Of a stretch of DNA of 64,000 nt, positions 17,600 to 26,954 are shown piece by piece. Below the pieces are notes generated by a model. The model was not told the origin of the DNA. It saw only the letters and a list, made by a program, of their open reading frames with translations, and ran no database searches. The stretch's first letter is position 1. Each line of letters opens with the position of its first letter. The DNA comes from Methanoregula sp. SKADARSKE-2. GTDB taxonomy: Archaea > Halobacteriota > Methanomicrobia > Methanomicrobiales > Methanospirillaceae. Position numbers and translations under genes: made by a program. The stretch covers positions 868,001 through 932,000 of the forward strand of contig CP121470.1 of assembly GCA_030919125.1 (NCBI GenBank), given 5' to 3'.

Positions 17600-18469
17600 T
17601 TGGCAACGTGGAGCGCGCCGGGTAAGGTTTTCCTCTTCGGCGAACATGCAGTGGTATATGGCAAGCCCGGCATAGCCATGGCGGTAAAACCCCGGGTCTT
17701 TGTCACGGTCCGGAAGTCCCATCGCGCCCAGCATGCGAAGTCTCCCTATATCGACAGTTGTTTCGAGGAGATGGGGGTCATGGGAAGCGTGTATATCAAT
17801 TCCCAGATCCCGAGCTCGTCGGGACTCGGATCTTCGGCGGCGATAACGGTCGCCACCCTCTCCGCGATCAACGATGAATTCGATCTCCACAAGAACCGGG
17901 AGGAGATCGCGAATATGGCCTTCGAGATCGAGAAGAAAGTCCAGAAAGGCAGGGCAAGTCCGACCGATACCACGGTTGCATCGTACGGGGGCATTGTCCT
18001 GATATCCGGAGGGGCCCGGCGGAGGCTTCCCCCGCAGAACCTGCACCTTGTGATTGGCGACTCGCTGGTCTCGCACAGCACGGCAAAGATGGTGGAGATG
18101 GTCGCGGATCTTAAGAAGAAGCACCCGGAGATCGTCGATCCTGTTCTCGATGTCATCGAAGGAGTGAGCATGAGCGCGATCCATCACTTGAACAACCCAA
18201 AGGAGCTCGGCCGGTTCATGAACATGAACAACGCCCTTCTGGAAGTCCTCGGCGTCGGGCACCCGCAGTTGTCCCGGCTCGTGATGGCAGCGCGTTCTTC
18301 GGGGGCGTTCGGGGCAAAGATCACCGGCGCCGGTGGCGGAGGCAGCATGGTCGCGCTCTGCCCCAAGCAGCTGAAGAACCGGATCGCGGGGGCGATCGAG
18401 GCCTGCGATGCCCGGGCCATGGTAACCGGCATCGATACTGAGGGTGCACGAAAGGAGAAAAATGTCTGA
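17600..18469 (+). CDS. mvk: Mevalonate kinase, TTG start
   Basis: 289 residues. TTG 17600 gives M-A-T-W-S-A-P-G-K-V-F-L-F-G-E-H-A-V-V-Y, the conserved GHMP N-terminus. The ATP loop is P-S-S-S-G-L-G-S-S-A (residues 71-80) and the third GHMP motif is K-I-T-G-A-G-G-G-G. It phosphorylates mevalonate in the archaeal lipid pathway. Spacing to the MEMO gene is one base, and its last bases overlap the approach to ipk. Genes for the rest of the modified mevalonate route follow directly. Confidence 0.95.
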   Translation: MATWSAPGKVFLFGEHAVVYGKPGIAMAVKPRVFVTVRKSHRAQHAKSPYIDSCFEEMGVMGSVYINSQIPSSSGLGSSAAITVATLSAINDEFDLHKNREEIANMAFEIEKKVQKGRASPTDTTVASYGGIVLISGGARRRLPPQNLHLVIGDSLVSHSTAKMVEMVADLKKKHPEIVDPVLDVIEGVSMSAIHHLNNPKELGRFMNMNNALLEVLGVGHPQLSRLVMAARSSGAFGAKITGAGGGGSMVALCPKQLKNRIAGAIEACDARAMVTGIDTEGARKEKNV

Positions 18470-19229
18470 TCGCGTCCTCTTAAAACTCGGCGGGAGCGTC
18501 ATCACCGACAAGAGTGCAGACTGTGCGATAAACCGCGAATCGCTCGCCGCTATCGCCCGGGCGGTTAGTGATTCGGGCGCACAGGCCGGCGGGATCGTAA
18601 TTATCCATGGCGCCGGATCCTGCGGGCACCCGGAGGCCAAACGGTACCAGCTCGAAAGAGGGGCGGTATCCGGGGTGACAGAGGGTATCTACGTTACCAA
18701 CCGGGTCGTGAGCGGGCTCAACGAGACGGTGGTCTCGATCCTCCGCGAGAACGGTGTAGCTGCAGTAGGACTTCACCCGCTCCACACCGGTCTCGCCGAT
18801 AACGGCAGGCTTATTGCGTTTGAATACCGGCATCTTGAGAGGATGCTTGAGCTGGGGATGGTCCCCGTGATCCACGGCGACGTGGTGATGGACCTCTCCC
18901 GTGGGGCCTGCATCGTCTCCGGAGACCAGCTTGCACGCTGGCTCGCGTTGGGGCTAAAGGTGGGCCGCGTTGGGCTCGCCACCGATGTACCGGGAGTGCT
19001 GGATGGAGGACACGTGGTGCAGGAGATTACTCCTGAAACGGCACCGTTGCTCCAGATTGGCGACTCGAAACATACCGATGTCACCGGTGGAATGAGAGGG
19101 AAGATCAATGAGCTGCTCGAACTTGCAGAGGCAGGTATCGGGTCGGAAATATTCCATGTCTCCCGGGTAGGGGATTTCCTGACCAGGAAAGACCACGGCG
19201 GGACACGAGTAAACAGGGCGAGATCATGA
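18462..19229 (+). CDS. ipk: Isopentenyl phosphate kinase
   Basis: 255 residues from ATG 18462, with AAAGGAG at 18451-18457. The GTG at 18444 gives six extra residues and is less likely. Amino-acid-kinase fold: K-L-G-G-S-V-I-T-D-K at residues 8-17, and H-G-A-G-S-C-G-H at 49-56, where His56 corresponds to the catalytic histidine of archaeal IPKs. It makes isopentenyl diphosphate from isopentenyl phosphate, the last step of the archaeal modified mevalonate pathway. Overlaps idi2 (ATGA at 19226-19229). Confidence 0.95.
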   Translation: MSDRVLLKLGGSVITDKSADCAINRESLAAIARAVSDSGAQAGGIVIIHGAGSCGHPEAKRYQLERGAVSGVTEGIYVTNRVVSGLNETVVSILRENGVAAVGLHPLHTGLADNGRLIAFEYRHLERMLELGMVPVIHGDVVMDLSRGACIVSGDQLARWLALGLKVGRVGLATDVPGVLDGGHVVQEITPETAPLLQIGDSKHTDVTGGMRGKINELLELAEAGIGSEIFHVSRVGDFLTRKDHGGTRVNRARS

Positions 19230-20314
19230 GTGAGGACAAGAAACAGTTCACATCATCGCGGAAACTCGATCACCTGCGGATATGCGCGGAGAAGAAAGTC
19301 GAGAGCGGGGATGCGGGGTTTATGGACATCCGGTTCGTGCACAACGCGCTTCCCGAATGTGAGATGAGGGCGATCGATCTCTCGGTCAGGTTTCTCAACC
19401 ACTCGTTCAAGTCCCCCCTGTTCGTCTCGGCCATGACCGGTGGTCACCCGGGAACAAAAGAGGTAAACGCCCGTCTCGCGCGGGCAGCAGAACGGTTCGG
19501 TATCGGTATGGGCGTCGGTTCCCAGAGGGCAGCGCTCGAGAACCCGGACCTTATCCACACATTTTCCATAGTCCGTGATGAAGCCCCTCACGCATTCCTT
19601 GTCGCAAATCTTGGTGCTGTCCAGCTCCGGGATCGCGGCACCGAATGGGCCGAGAAGGCTGTCGAGATGATCCGGGCAGATGCAATTGCCATCCACCTGA
19701 ATTTCCTGCAGGAAGCGATCCAGCCGGAAGGGGATCACAATGCAGCCGGCTGTCTTGCGGCTATCCAGGAACTCTGTGCTGTATCCCGCGTTCCGGTCAT
19801 CGTGAAAGAGACCGGCTGCGGCATCTCGGCTGAGACCGCAAAGAAGTGCTGGGGAGCCGGCGTCGGGGCCATCGATATCGGTGGCTGGGGCGGGACATCC
19901 TGGGCGGCAGTGGAGAGCGTCAGGGCGGATGAGTGCGGTAAAGCCGGGCAGCTCAAGACCCTCGGCGAGAACTTCACCTGCTGGGGTCTCCCGACAGTCG
20001 TAAGCCTCGCGGAAGTGCTTGCCTGCGGGGGCTCGGTCATTGCATCGGGGGGGGTCAGGTCAGGCATGGATATTGCAAAAGGTTGTGCGCTCGGCGCCGA
20101 TCTCTGCGGCATGGCCCTGCCGCTCTTAAGACCGGCAATGGAAAGTGACGAGGCTCTATCGAACGCCATCGATGCCATCCACCAGGAACTCACCGCAACG
20201 ATGTTCCTGACCGGTTCATCAAAAATTTCAGATCTTCGCAGGGCGCGAATGTTCATCACAGGTACGACCCGGCAGATGATCGAGAAGGATAACCCTGCAC
20301 GGATCCGGCGATAA
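19226..20314 (+). CDS. fni: Isopentenyl-diphosphate isomerase, type 2 (FMN)
   Basis: 362 residues. Type 2 IPP isomerase motifs are S-S-R-K-L-D-H-L-R-I-C near the N-terminus, F-V-S-A-M-T-G-G-H, G-M-G-V-G-S-Q-R-A, H-L-N-F-L-Q-E (catalytic glutamine region), I-V-K-E-T-G-C-G, and the phosphate-binding glycines in I-A-S-G-G-V-R-S-G and A-L-G-A-D-L-C-G. It needs FMN and Mg2+ and interconverts IPP and DMAPP. Translation is coupled to ipk. About 58 bp separate it from the RNase J gene. Confidence 0.95.
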   Translation: MSEDKKQFTSSRKLDHLRICAEKKVESGDAGFMDIRFVHNALPECEMRAIDLSVRFLNHSFKSPLFVSAMTGGHPGTKEVNARLARAAERFGIGMGVGSQRAALENPDLIHTFSIVRDEAPHAFLVANLGAVQLRDRGTEWAEKAVEMIRADAIAIHLNFLQEAIQPEGDHNAAGCLAAIQELCAVSRVPVIVKETGCGISAETAKKCWGAGVGAIDIGGWGGTSWAAVESVRADECGKAGQLKTLGENFTCWGLPTVVSLAEVLACGGSVIASGGVRSGMDIAKGCALGADLCGMALPLLRPAMESDEALSNAIDAIHQELTATMFLTGSSKISDLRRARMFITGTTRQMIEKDNPARIRR

Positions 20315-20372
20315 ACCGGATGAAGCCGGAAATTATACCAAGATACTGCACCAACAACAGGAGATAATAATT

Positions 20373-21710
20373 ATGGATATTGAAGTAATCGCAGTGGGCG
20401 GATACGATGAGGTCGGGCGGAATATGACCGCCGTTCGCTGCGGAAAGGAAATTGTCATTTTTGACATGGGACTTCGGCTGGACCAGGTAATGATCCACGA
20501 GGATGCAGAGATAGAGAATATGCATTCGCTTGATCTCATCAAGATCAAGGCAATCCCGGACGATACGATGATGAATTCGGTCGAGGGAACGGTAAAGGCG
20601 ATCGTCTGCTCTCACGGTCACCTCGACCACATCGGGGCCATCCCGAAGCTCGCTCACCGGTATAATGCTCCGATCATCTCCACCCCATACACAACAGAAC
20701 TGATCCGGCAGCAGATCTCGGGCGAGCAGAAGTTCGGCGTGAACAACAAGCTCTTTGCACTCCGGGCTGGGCAGCGGTATACCCTCTCCCAGAACCTGGT
20801 TCTTGAGTTTGTCCGGAGCCAGCACTCGATCATCGAGACCGTCTTTCCCGTCCTCCACACACCGCATGGCGCGATTGTCTATGCCTGCGATTTCAAGCTC
20901 GATCGTTCACCGGTCATAGGGGAACCCCCGGACTTTGCGCGGCTCCGGCAGATCGGGAAGGAAGGCGTGCTCGCGGTAATCGTCGAGAGCACGTACATCA
21001 ACCGCCCGGGCCGATGCCCGAGCGAGCGGATCGCCCGCGATCTCGTCCGGGACGTCATCACCAGCTACGAGGATGACAAGAACGCGCTCCTCGTCTCCAC
21101 TTTCTCGTCGCACATCTCCCGTGTCAAGACGATTGCGGAGTGCGCACACGAGATCGGCAGGAAGCCGGTCCTTCTCGGCCGGTCGATGGAGAAGTACTCC
21201 GTCACCGCAGAGCAGATGAAACTCGTCTCGTTCCCCGAGACCACGAGCGTCTTTGGGAACCGAAGGACTGTTGACCGGACGATGCGGCGGATGATGAAGG
21301 CCGGGAAGGACAAGTTTCTGCCCATCGTCACCGGGCACCAGGGAGAGCCGGGCTCGATCCTGACCAGGGTCGCGCTCGGGGACACCCCTTACCAGCTGAC
21401 CAAGGGCGATAAGATCGTCTTCTCGGCAAACGTCATCCCGAACCCGATGAACTTCGGGCAGCGCTATATGGTGGAGCAGCACCTCAAGCTTGCAGGCGCC
21501 CGGTTATTTGAAGACCTTCACGTCAGCGGTCACGCGTACCGCGAGGATCACTACGAATTTATCCAGCTCCTGAACCCGCAGCACATCATCCCTGCTCATG
21601 GCGACCTGAAGATGACCGCCGCGTACACGGACTTTGCCGGTGATCTTGGGTACATGGCCCAGTCAACCGTCCATATGATGAAGAACGGCCAGCGGCTGAA
21701 ACTGAACTAA
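20373..21710 (+). CDS. rnj: Archaeal ribonuclease J
   Basis: 445 residues, the archaeal length (bacterial forms are about 550). It is a metallo-beta-lactamase/beta-CASP nuclease: metal motif S-H-G-H-L-D-H-I-G near residue 76, A-C-D-F-K-L-D later in the MBL domain, the beta-CASP segment around N-A-L-L-V-S-T-F-S-S-H-I-S-R, then V-T-G-H-Q-G-E-P-G and the final H-V-S-G-H-A and P-A-H-G motifs. It probably performs 5'-3' exonucleolytic decay and processing of RNA. It sits between fni and idsA, a conserved euryarchaeal arrangement. Confidence 0.94.
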   Translation: MDIEVIAVGGYDEVGRNMTAVRCGKEIVIFDMGLRLDQVMIHEDAEIENMHSLDLIKIKAIPDDTMMNSVEGTVKAIVCSHGHLDHIGAIPKLAHRYNAPIISTPYTTELIRQQISGEQKFGVNNKLFALRAGQRYTLSQNLVLEFVRSQHSIIETVFPVLHTPHGAIVYACDFKLDRSPVIGEPPDFARLRQIGKEGVLAVIVESTYINRPGRCPSERIARDLVRDVITSYEDDKNALLVSTFSSHISRVKTIAECAHEIGRKPVLLGRSMEKYSVTAEQMKLVSFPETTSVFGNRRTVDRTMRRMMKAGKDKFLPIVTGHQGEPGSILTRVALGDTPYQLTKGDKIVFSANVIPNPMNFGQRYMVEQHLKLAGARLFEDLHVSGHAYREDHYEFIQLLNPQHIIPAHGDLKMTAAYTDFAGDLGYMAQSTVHMMKNGQRLKLN

Positions 21711-21723
21711 GGAAGGAAGAGAA

Positions 21724-22689
21724 ATGTCTGAATTACCTCAGTATATTGAATCTGTCGCAAAGCTTGTCGACCATATGATCGACCGGTACTTCGTCAATAC
21801 GGTCGGCGAACTGAACAAGGCCTCAGCATACCTCCTGACCGCAGGAGGCAAACGTCTCCGCCCTGCGGTCGTACTACTCGCTGCCGATGCGGTGCGGAAG
21901 GGAAGTTCGGAGGACATCCTTCCCGCGGCCCTTGCACTCGAAGTTACCCACACCTTCACCCTTATACACGATGACATCATGGACGACGATAAACTCCGGA
22001 GAGGTGTCCCGACCGTCCACACAAAGTGGGATATGCCCACTGGCATCCTTGCCGGGGATGTCCTCTGCGCCCGTGCGTTTGAGTTCATCTGCCAGTCGAA
22101 GGCAAATGAAGAGGCCAAGATCAGGGCGGTCTTAATGCTAGCCCGTGCGTGTGCAGATATCTGCGAAGGGCAGCACAAGGACATGTCGTTCGAGCACCGG
22201 AACGATGTCGACGAGTACGAGTACATGGCAATGGTCCGGGAGAAGACTGGTGTCCTGTACGGGGCTGCTGCCGGGATTGGCGGCGTCCTCGGGGGTGGGA
22301 GTGCCCAGCAGGTCAAAGCCTTGTACAACTTCGGCCTCAACACCGGTGTCGCATTCCAGATTCAGGATGATCTTATCGACCTATTGGCCCCGCCTGAGAA
22401 GAGCGGTAAGGACCGCGCCTCGGACCTCCGCGAGGGCAAGCAGACCCTGATCATGATCAAGGCCCGGGAGAAGGGGCTCGATCTCTCGAAGTACCGGCGC
22501 GACCTCTCCAACGCCGATATCGAGGCTGCAATTCAGGAACTCACGGCAGCCGGAGTCATCGACGAGGTGAAGAAGATCGCAGCCGATCTCGTGGCAGACA
22601 GCAACAAGCATCTTGCGGTCCTCCCCCCCTCGAAAGAACGCCAGCTCCTGATGGACGTCGGCGAATTCTTCGTCACCCGGAGCTATTAG
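21724..22689 (+). CDS. idsA: Short-chain isoprenyl diphosphate synthase (FPP/GGPP)
   Basis: 321 residues. The first aspartate-rich motif is D-D-I-M-D at residues 83-87; the second is Q-D-D-L-I-D-L-L. G-G-K-R-L-R-P lies near residues 41-47. The bulky Phe five residues before the first motif (H-T-F-T-L-I-H-D-D) is like bifunctional archaeal FPP/GGPP synthases. The product feeds the isoprenoid side chains of membrane ether lipids, so it completes the mvk-ipk-fni block. The start follows GGAAGGAAGAGAA. One base separates it from gltX. Confidence 0.94.
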   Translation: MSELPQYIESVAKLVDHMIDRYFVNTVGELNKASAYLLTAGGKRLRPAVVLLAADAVRKGSSEDILPAALALEVTHTFTLIHDDIMDDDKLRRGVPTVHTKWDMPTGILAGDVLCARAFEFICQSKANEEAKIRAVLMLARACADICEGQHKDMSFEHRNDVDEYEYMAMVREKTGVLYGAAAGIGGVLGGGSAQQVKALYNFGLNTGVAFQIQDDLIDLLAPPEKSGKDRASDLREGKQTLIMIKAREKGLDLSKYRRDLSNADIEAAIQELTAAGVIDEVKKIAADLVADSNKHLAVLPPSKERQLLMDVGEFFVTRSY

Positions 22690-22690
22690 G

Positions 22691-24382
22691 ATGATAGGGG
22701 AAGACCCAAAAGACCTTCTCTTTCTCTGCGCCCTCCAGAATGCGGTGAAGCATGGGGGCATCCCGCAGGCAGGTGCGGTGATCGGGATGGTCATGGGAGC
22801 CCACCCCGAACTGCGGAGCCAGGCAAAGGGGGTCTCCGCGCTTGCAAAGGAGGCGATAGCCGATGTTGCCGCGCTCTCGGCCGATGAGCGCGTTAGGACC
22901 CTGCAGGTGCGGGCCCCTGCGATGTACGAGGCGATCTTCGCGAAGCACGAGTACAAGAAAGTCCTCCCCGATCTCGAAGGATCGGAGAAGGGTGTTGTCA
23001 TGCGGTTTGCCCCCAACCCCTCCGGTCCGCTCCATATCGGCCACGCACGTGCCGCCGCCCTCAACGATATCTACGTGAAGCAGTACGGCGGCAGGTATAT
23101 CCTCCGGATCGAGGATACCGACCCGAAACGTGTTGATCCCGAAGCATACGAGATGGTGAAGGAAGATATCGCATGGATGGGGCTTGGTATTACCGAGACC
23201 GTAACCCAGAGCGAGCGGCTCCCGATCTACTACGAGCTCTGCACCCAGCTGATCACGCGCGGCGGAGCATATGTCTGCACCTGCGACAATGAGCTTTTCA
23301 AGGAGCTGAAGCAGGCGAAGAAGGCCTGCCCCTGTCGGGGGAAATCCGTTGAGGAGAACCTTCTGCTCTGGCAGAAGATGCTCGATCACGGGTTTAAAGA
23401 GGGTGAGGCATCGGTCCGGATCAAGGCCGATCTCAACCATGCCGACCCGGCGATGCGGGACTTCCCAGCGTTCCGGGTTCTCGATGCCCCTCCCCACCCG
23501 AAGGTGAGGGCCCACGTCTATCCGCTCATGAACTTCTCGGTCGTCGCGGACGACCACCTCCTCGGTGTCACTCACGTGATCCGGGGCAAGGACCACATCG
23601 CCAACACCCGGAGGCAGCAGTTCATCTACGACCACTTCGGCTGGAAGGTACCGGTCTACCGCCACTACGGGCGGATGGGGATCGAGGGGGTCGTCCTCTC
23701 GACCTCCCAGATGCGGCTGGGTATCAACGAGGGGACGTATACCGGTTGGGACGATATCCGGCTCGGCACCCTCCGTGCCCTTGCCCGTCGCGGGATATCC
23801 CCCGAGGCGGTCAGGAACGCAATGGTTGCTATCGGTCTCGGTGACGTCGATATCTCGTTCTCGTGGGACAACCTGTATGCAGAGAACCGGAAACTGGTAG
23901 ACCCGGTCGCGAACCGGTACTTCTTCGTGCCGGATCCGATCTCTTTTACCATTGAAGGCGCGGCACCGCATACCGCCCATGCGATGCTGCATCCCTCCGA
24001 TGCATCACGGGGGATCCGGACCCTGCAGTTCGAGGGATCTGTCCTTCTTCCCCGCGAGGAGTTTGCGGAAGGAACGGAGATGATCCGGCTCAAGGATCTC
24101 TTCAATGTCAGGATTACCTGGAACAACGGAACTCCAGCATTTACTTATGCCGGCGACTCGCTTGCCGATGCACGGGCAGCAAAGGCCCACATCGTCCAGT
24201 GGCTCCCCGTTGATGGTGCGACTCCGTGCACCCTTGTGACGCAGGAAGGAGAGATCAAGGGACTGTGCGAGCCGAACGTGGGCTCTGAACTTGGAAAGGT
24301 TGTACAGTTCGAGCGCGTGGGTTTTGCGAAGATCGATGCTGCGGGTCCGGCCGGGATCGTGGCGTATTTCACCCACAGATAA
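22691..24382 (+). CDS. gltX: Glutamyl-tRNA synthetase
   Basis: 563 residues, the archaeal/eukaryotic class Ic type with an N-terminal helical region before the Rossmann domain. The HIGH motif appears as P-N-P-S-G-P-L-H-I-G-H-A-R near residue 110. The KMSKS loop is replaced by L-S-T-S-Q-M near residue 337, as in other archaeal GluRS. A C-terminal beta-barrel anticodon domain follows. It charges tRNA-Glu and, in archaea, also tRNA-Gln for transamidation. Last gene of the housekeeping block; a T-rich stretch follows the stop. Confidence 0.95.
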   Translation: MIGEDPKDLLFLCALQNAVKHGGIPQAGAVIGMVMGAHPELRSQAKGVSALAKEAIADVAALSADERVRTLQVRAPAMYEAIFAKHEYKKVLPDLEGSEKGVVMRFAPNPSGPLHIGHARAAALNDIYVKQYGGRYILRIEDTDPKRVDPEAYEMVKEDIAWMGLGITETVTQSERLPIYYELCTQLITRGGAYVCTCDNELFKELKQAKKACPCRGKSVEENLLLWQKMLDHGFKEGEASVRIKADLNHADPAMRDFPAFRVLDAPPHPKVRAHVYPLMNFSVVADDHLLGVTHVIRGKDHIANTRRQQFIYDHFGWKVPVYRHYGRMGIEGVVLSTSQMRLGINEGTYTGWDDIRLGTLRALARRGISPEAVRNAMVAIGLGDVDISFSWDNLYAENRKLVDPVANRYFFVPDPISFTIEGAAPHTAHAMLHPSDASRGIRTLQFEGSVLLPREEFAEGTEMIRLKDLFNVRITWNNGTPAFTYAGDSLADARAAKAHIVQWLPVDGATPCTLVTQEGEIKGLCEPNVGSELGKVVQFERVGFAKIDAAGPAGIVAYFTHR

Positions 24383-24461
24383 TTTTTCTGTGCATCGGCT
24401 CTGACCTTTCCCCCAGACCAGCTTCTCGCGGGGATATCCAGCTCACAATGTGGGCCTGAGC

Positions 24462-25091
24462 ATGATCCGGATTCGGGATCTCCAGAATATCGACCGGATG
24501 GGAGACGTTGAAGTCAGGTGGGTCGATGGGATCGACCTTGAGATCCGGAAAGGTGAGTTCCTCGGTATCATGGGGGCAAGTGGCAGCGGGAAAACTCCGC
24601 TCCCGCGTATGCTGGGTACGCTTACCGGTTACGAGCGGACGATCTTTTCTCTTTACAAACGGGGCAACATCTTCCGGGACTATGCCCCTCTTCCCGATCT
24701 GGCCGTGAATGAAAACGTCTGTCCCTCTGCAATGCTCCGGAAAGACCGGACTCCCTGCTGCGAAATCCTCCGGAAGATCGGCCTATTTGAGCGACGGGCA
24801 CCTCCCCCGGGAACTCTCGGGTGGCAAGCAGCAGCGTCTCTCGATCGCCCGGGCGATCCTGAATAAGCCGGGCCTCCTGTTTGCTGATGAACCCTGTGCG
24901 AATCTGGATACTATAAATTTCCGGATGGTGCCGGATCTTTTCGAGGAGATCAATGAGGAGATGCAGCAGACGTCGTCATTTTCTCCCACGGAGACTTGCA
25001 CAAGGAATACCTCCACCGGAACGTCAGACTGCTGGATAAAAAAGATCATCAGCGATGCCGCGCTGTAATTGCCCTCGTGGTAAAAGATTGA
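24462..25091 (+). pseudogene. LolD/MacB-type ABC transporter ATPase, frameshifted
   Basis: Three reading frames join to one ABC ATPase. Frame 1 (from ATG 24462) has G-A-S-G-S-G-K-T-P-L-P-R-M-L-G, a Walker A in which the usual S-T-L-L has become T-P-L-P. Frame 2 (from about 24795) has the signature [15 protein letters not shown] and Walker B L-L-F-A-D-E-P. Frame 3 (from about 24972) gives [13 protein letters not shown], the H-loop region, ending at 25091. At least two frameshifts, and substitutions in Walker A, make it nonfunctional. No permease partner is present. Confidence 0.82.
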
Positions 25092-25164
25092 ATCAGCAGA
25101 GCGGGGCTCCCCCCAGCACCGATCTTTTTTCCTTTTTCTTTCCTGTCTCCCGATCTTTTCCAAA

Positions 25165-25178
25165 TGCTTTAAAAATAC
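25165..25178 (+). promoter_or_regulatory. TATA-like promoter before HdeD-like gene
   Basis: TGCTTTAAAAATAC lies about 65 bp upstream of the membrane-protein start at 25239 and is the best TATA candidate in the 147-bp gap. Confidence 0.4.
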
Positions 25179-25238
25179 GGGCGCCCTTTCCGTATATGAG
25201 AGGTTTTTATGACTGAAACCATGTAAAATCCGAATGAG

Positions 25239-25778
25239 ATGGTAATGGAAAATATCCGGATCTTCCCCTGGTGGCTGGTGCTGCTCTGGGGGATCCTGTC
25301 CCTGATCCTCGGGATAATGTTCCTTGCAACCCCGGGAATCACAACCGTTCTCTTAATCACGTTCATTGGGGCGTACTGGCTTGTCAGTGGTATTTTTGCC
25401 CTGTGTAGCCTTGCAATAGACCGATCCAACATGGGATGGAAGATCTTTCTTGCGATTATCAACATTCTTGCCGGCATTGTGATTCTGGCATACCCGTTCT
25501 TCAGCACGGTACTCCTCCTGTCATTCTTCGTCATTCTGATCGGATTCTGGGGTTGCGTTATCGGTACCTCCCACCTGTACCATGCAGTTACTGCCAAGGA
25601 TACCGGTGACGGTCTCATCGGGCTCATCAGCCTGCTCTTTGGTCTCCTTCTTCTCATCTTCCCACTCATTACGGCGGCGCTTATCCCCTACATCATCGGG
25701 GCAGTCGCCGTTGTGAGCGGTATTGCGGCAATTGTTGTCTCATTTACCGCGAAGAAATGCCAAGGCATACCGTCGTGA
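25239..25778 (+). CDS. HdeD/DUF308 family membrane protein
   Basis: 179 residues, strongly hydrophobic, with about six membrane helices in three hairpins. The repeated pattern G-I-L-S-L-I-L-G-I-M-F-L...P-G, N-I-L-A-G-I-V-I-L-A-Y-P and L-L-F-G-L-L-L-L-I-F-P is typical of the HdeD/DUF308 family, and the first hairpin begins with P-W-W-L-V-L-L-W-G. In Enterobacteria HdeD is linked to acid resistance; a similar role in an archaeon is only a guess. Stand-alone gene, followed by T- and A-rich sequence that may terminate it. Confidence 0.85.
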   Translation: MVMENIRIFPWWLVLLWGILSLILGIMFLATPGITTVLLITFIGAYWLVSGIFALCSLAIDRSNMGWKIFLAIINILAGIVILAYPFFSTVLLLSFFVILIGFWGCVIGTSHLYHAVTAKDTGDGLIGLISLLFGLLLLIFPLITAALIPYIIGAVAVVSGIAAIVVSFTAKKCQGIPS

Positions 25779-25917
25779 TCCAAAACTCTTATTTTTTTTA
25801 AAAAATTTACAATTAATACCCTTGTATCCACCATGGGCCGGAGGGATGTTCTGGATTTGCGCTTCCTGCGACCATCGTTTGCAGTCACTCCGTATGGGGA
25901 AAAACCCTGCCCCTCGG

Positions 25918-25932
25918 TCAATTCAGCGGAAC
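25918..25932 (+). repeat. Left target-site duplication of IS481 element
   Basis: TCAATTCAGCGGAAC, 15 bp, repeated exactly at 26903-26917 on the other side of the element. Confidence 0.95.
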
Positions 25933-26902
25933 TGTGATATCCCGAATTGATTTTACACATATAACCATTTCTGCGCATATTTCAGAATCCTCTCCTGGGG
26001 TAGACGGTACCAGAATGCGTTATAAGGCTCATCGAAATCGAGACTCACTCATGTGAGGTTTGATGACATTGTGCCAGTGAAGAATTTTATCGACAGAACC
26101 GAACTTCGCGATCCTTCGTTCGACTTCTCTGAAGAACCGTTCAATTTTGCCGTTCGTTTGAGGGTGTTTTATCCTGGTTGGGATGTGTTTTATGTTGTGA
26201 TGAACAAGGAACTCTCCGAATTTATGATGGGCCTATTCACGGTTCCGAGCTGAAACGAATTGTGTACTGTTGTCAGTGAGGATCTCGCGGGGCGTACCTT
26301 ACATCTGGAATCCCTGATTCAGCACCGTGAGAGTGTTCTCGGTAGTTGGAGAATCGAATACCCCGTAGCAGGTGATGAGGCGGGATGAATCATCCATGAA
26401 TGCGATCAGCCATTTCTTCGATCCTTCAAGTTCGAACTCTTTCCAGTCTCCCTGCCCCATCGACATGGAATGAGTATGTTCATACCGAACATATTTCCGC
26501 TGTTGCCGTTTTTTCATGTTGATCTCCACCAGACCGTGGTTCAACAATACCCGATAGATTCGATTATGCGGGATATGGATCCCGTGTGTTTCCTCAATCT
26601 TCCTCTCCAGATGGATTGGACCAATGTTGTTGGATTGATAGGTTGCGAGGATCAACTCTTCTGCTCGATCATCGATGACTTGGGGCTTTCTTCCAGATTG
26701 CCTGAGTACCGGATATTCCCCCGATTCTCTGAACGGGTTGATGAACTGATACACTCGTTGACGGGTAATCTGGAAATACCGGGCAATCTCAACAACGGGT
26801 TTATCATTGACACATTGCTGAATGATCCTCTGGATATCCCCATTCGATAAGTTGCTCAAATCGGTATTTACATCTGATGTCAAATGATTTCGGGATAGGA
26901 CA
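25933..26902 (-). mobile_element. IS481-family insertion sequence, inactive
   Basis: 970 bp bounded by imperfect terminal inverted repeats that start with TGT (TGTGATATCCCGAATTGATT on the left; TGTCCTATCCCGAAATCATT read inward from the right). A perfect 15-bp direct repeat flanks it, so both boundaries are exact. It landed just upstream of the TATA box of the gene at 26955. Confidence 0.93.
25953..26883 (-). pseudogene. IS481 integrase-type transposase, broken
   Basis: The N-terminal helix-turn-helix region includes V-V-E-I-A-R-Y-F-Q-I-T-R-Q-R-V-Y, followed by an rve-type integrase core (K-K-W-L-I-A-F-M-D-D-S-S-R; then L-T-D-N-S-T-Q-F; then H-P-Q-T-N-G-K-I-E-R-F-F with the final catalytic Glu). 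Two in-frame stops interrupt it (TAA at 26299-26301 and a TAG about 26250). A frameshift near 26045 separates it from the natural C-terminus D-E-P-Y-N-A-F-W-Y-R-L-P, which ends at 25953. It cannot make a full protein. Confidence 0.9.
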
Positions 26903-26917
26903 TCAATTCAGCGGAAC
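26903..26917 (+). repeat. Right target-site duplication of IS481 element
   Basis: Exact copy of the 15-bp sequence at 25918-25932. Confidence 0.95.
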
Positions 26918-26921
26918 AGAA

Positions 26922-26932
26922 AGATATATATT
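26922..26932 (+). promoter_or_regulatory. TATA box for the 26955 gene
   Basis: AGATATATATT lies about 27 bp before the ATG, so the transcript is leaderless or nearly so. The IS481 insertion ends only five bases upstream (26917), which may have removed upstream control while sparing the core promoter. Confidence 0.6.
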
Positions 26933-26954
26933 CGTAAAAAACCTTGTGGCCCCC

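Noticed and set aside
17186-18640. Minus-strand frame of 484 codons
   Set aside because: It lies opposite the MEMO, mevalonate kinase and IPK genes and reads as Arg/Ser/Pro-rich shadow sequence.
24450-25091. Functional ABC transporter
   Set aside because: Three frames are needed to read it, Walker A is altered, and no permease gene is adjacent.
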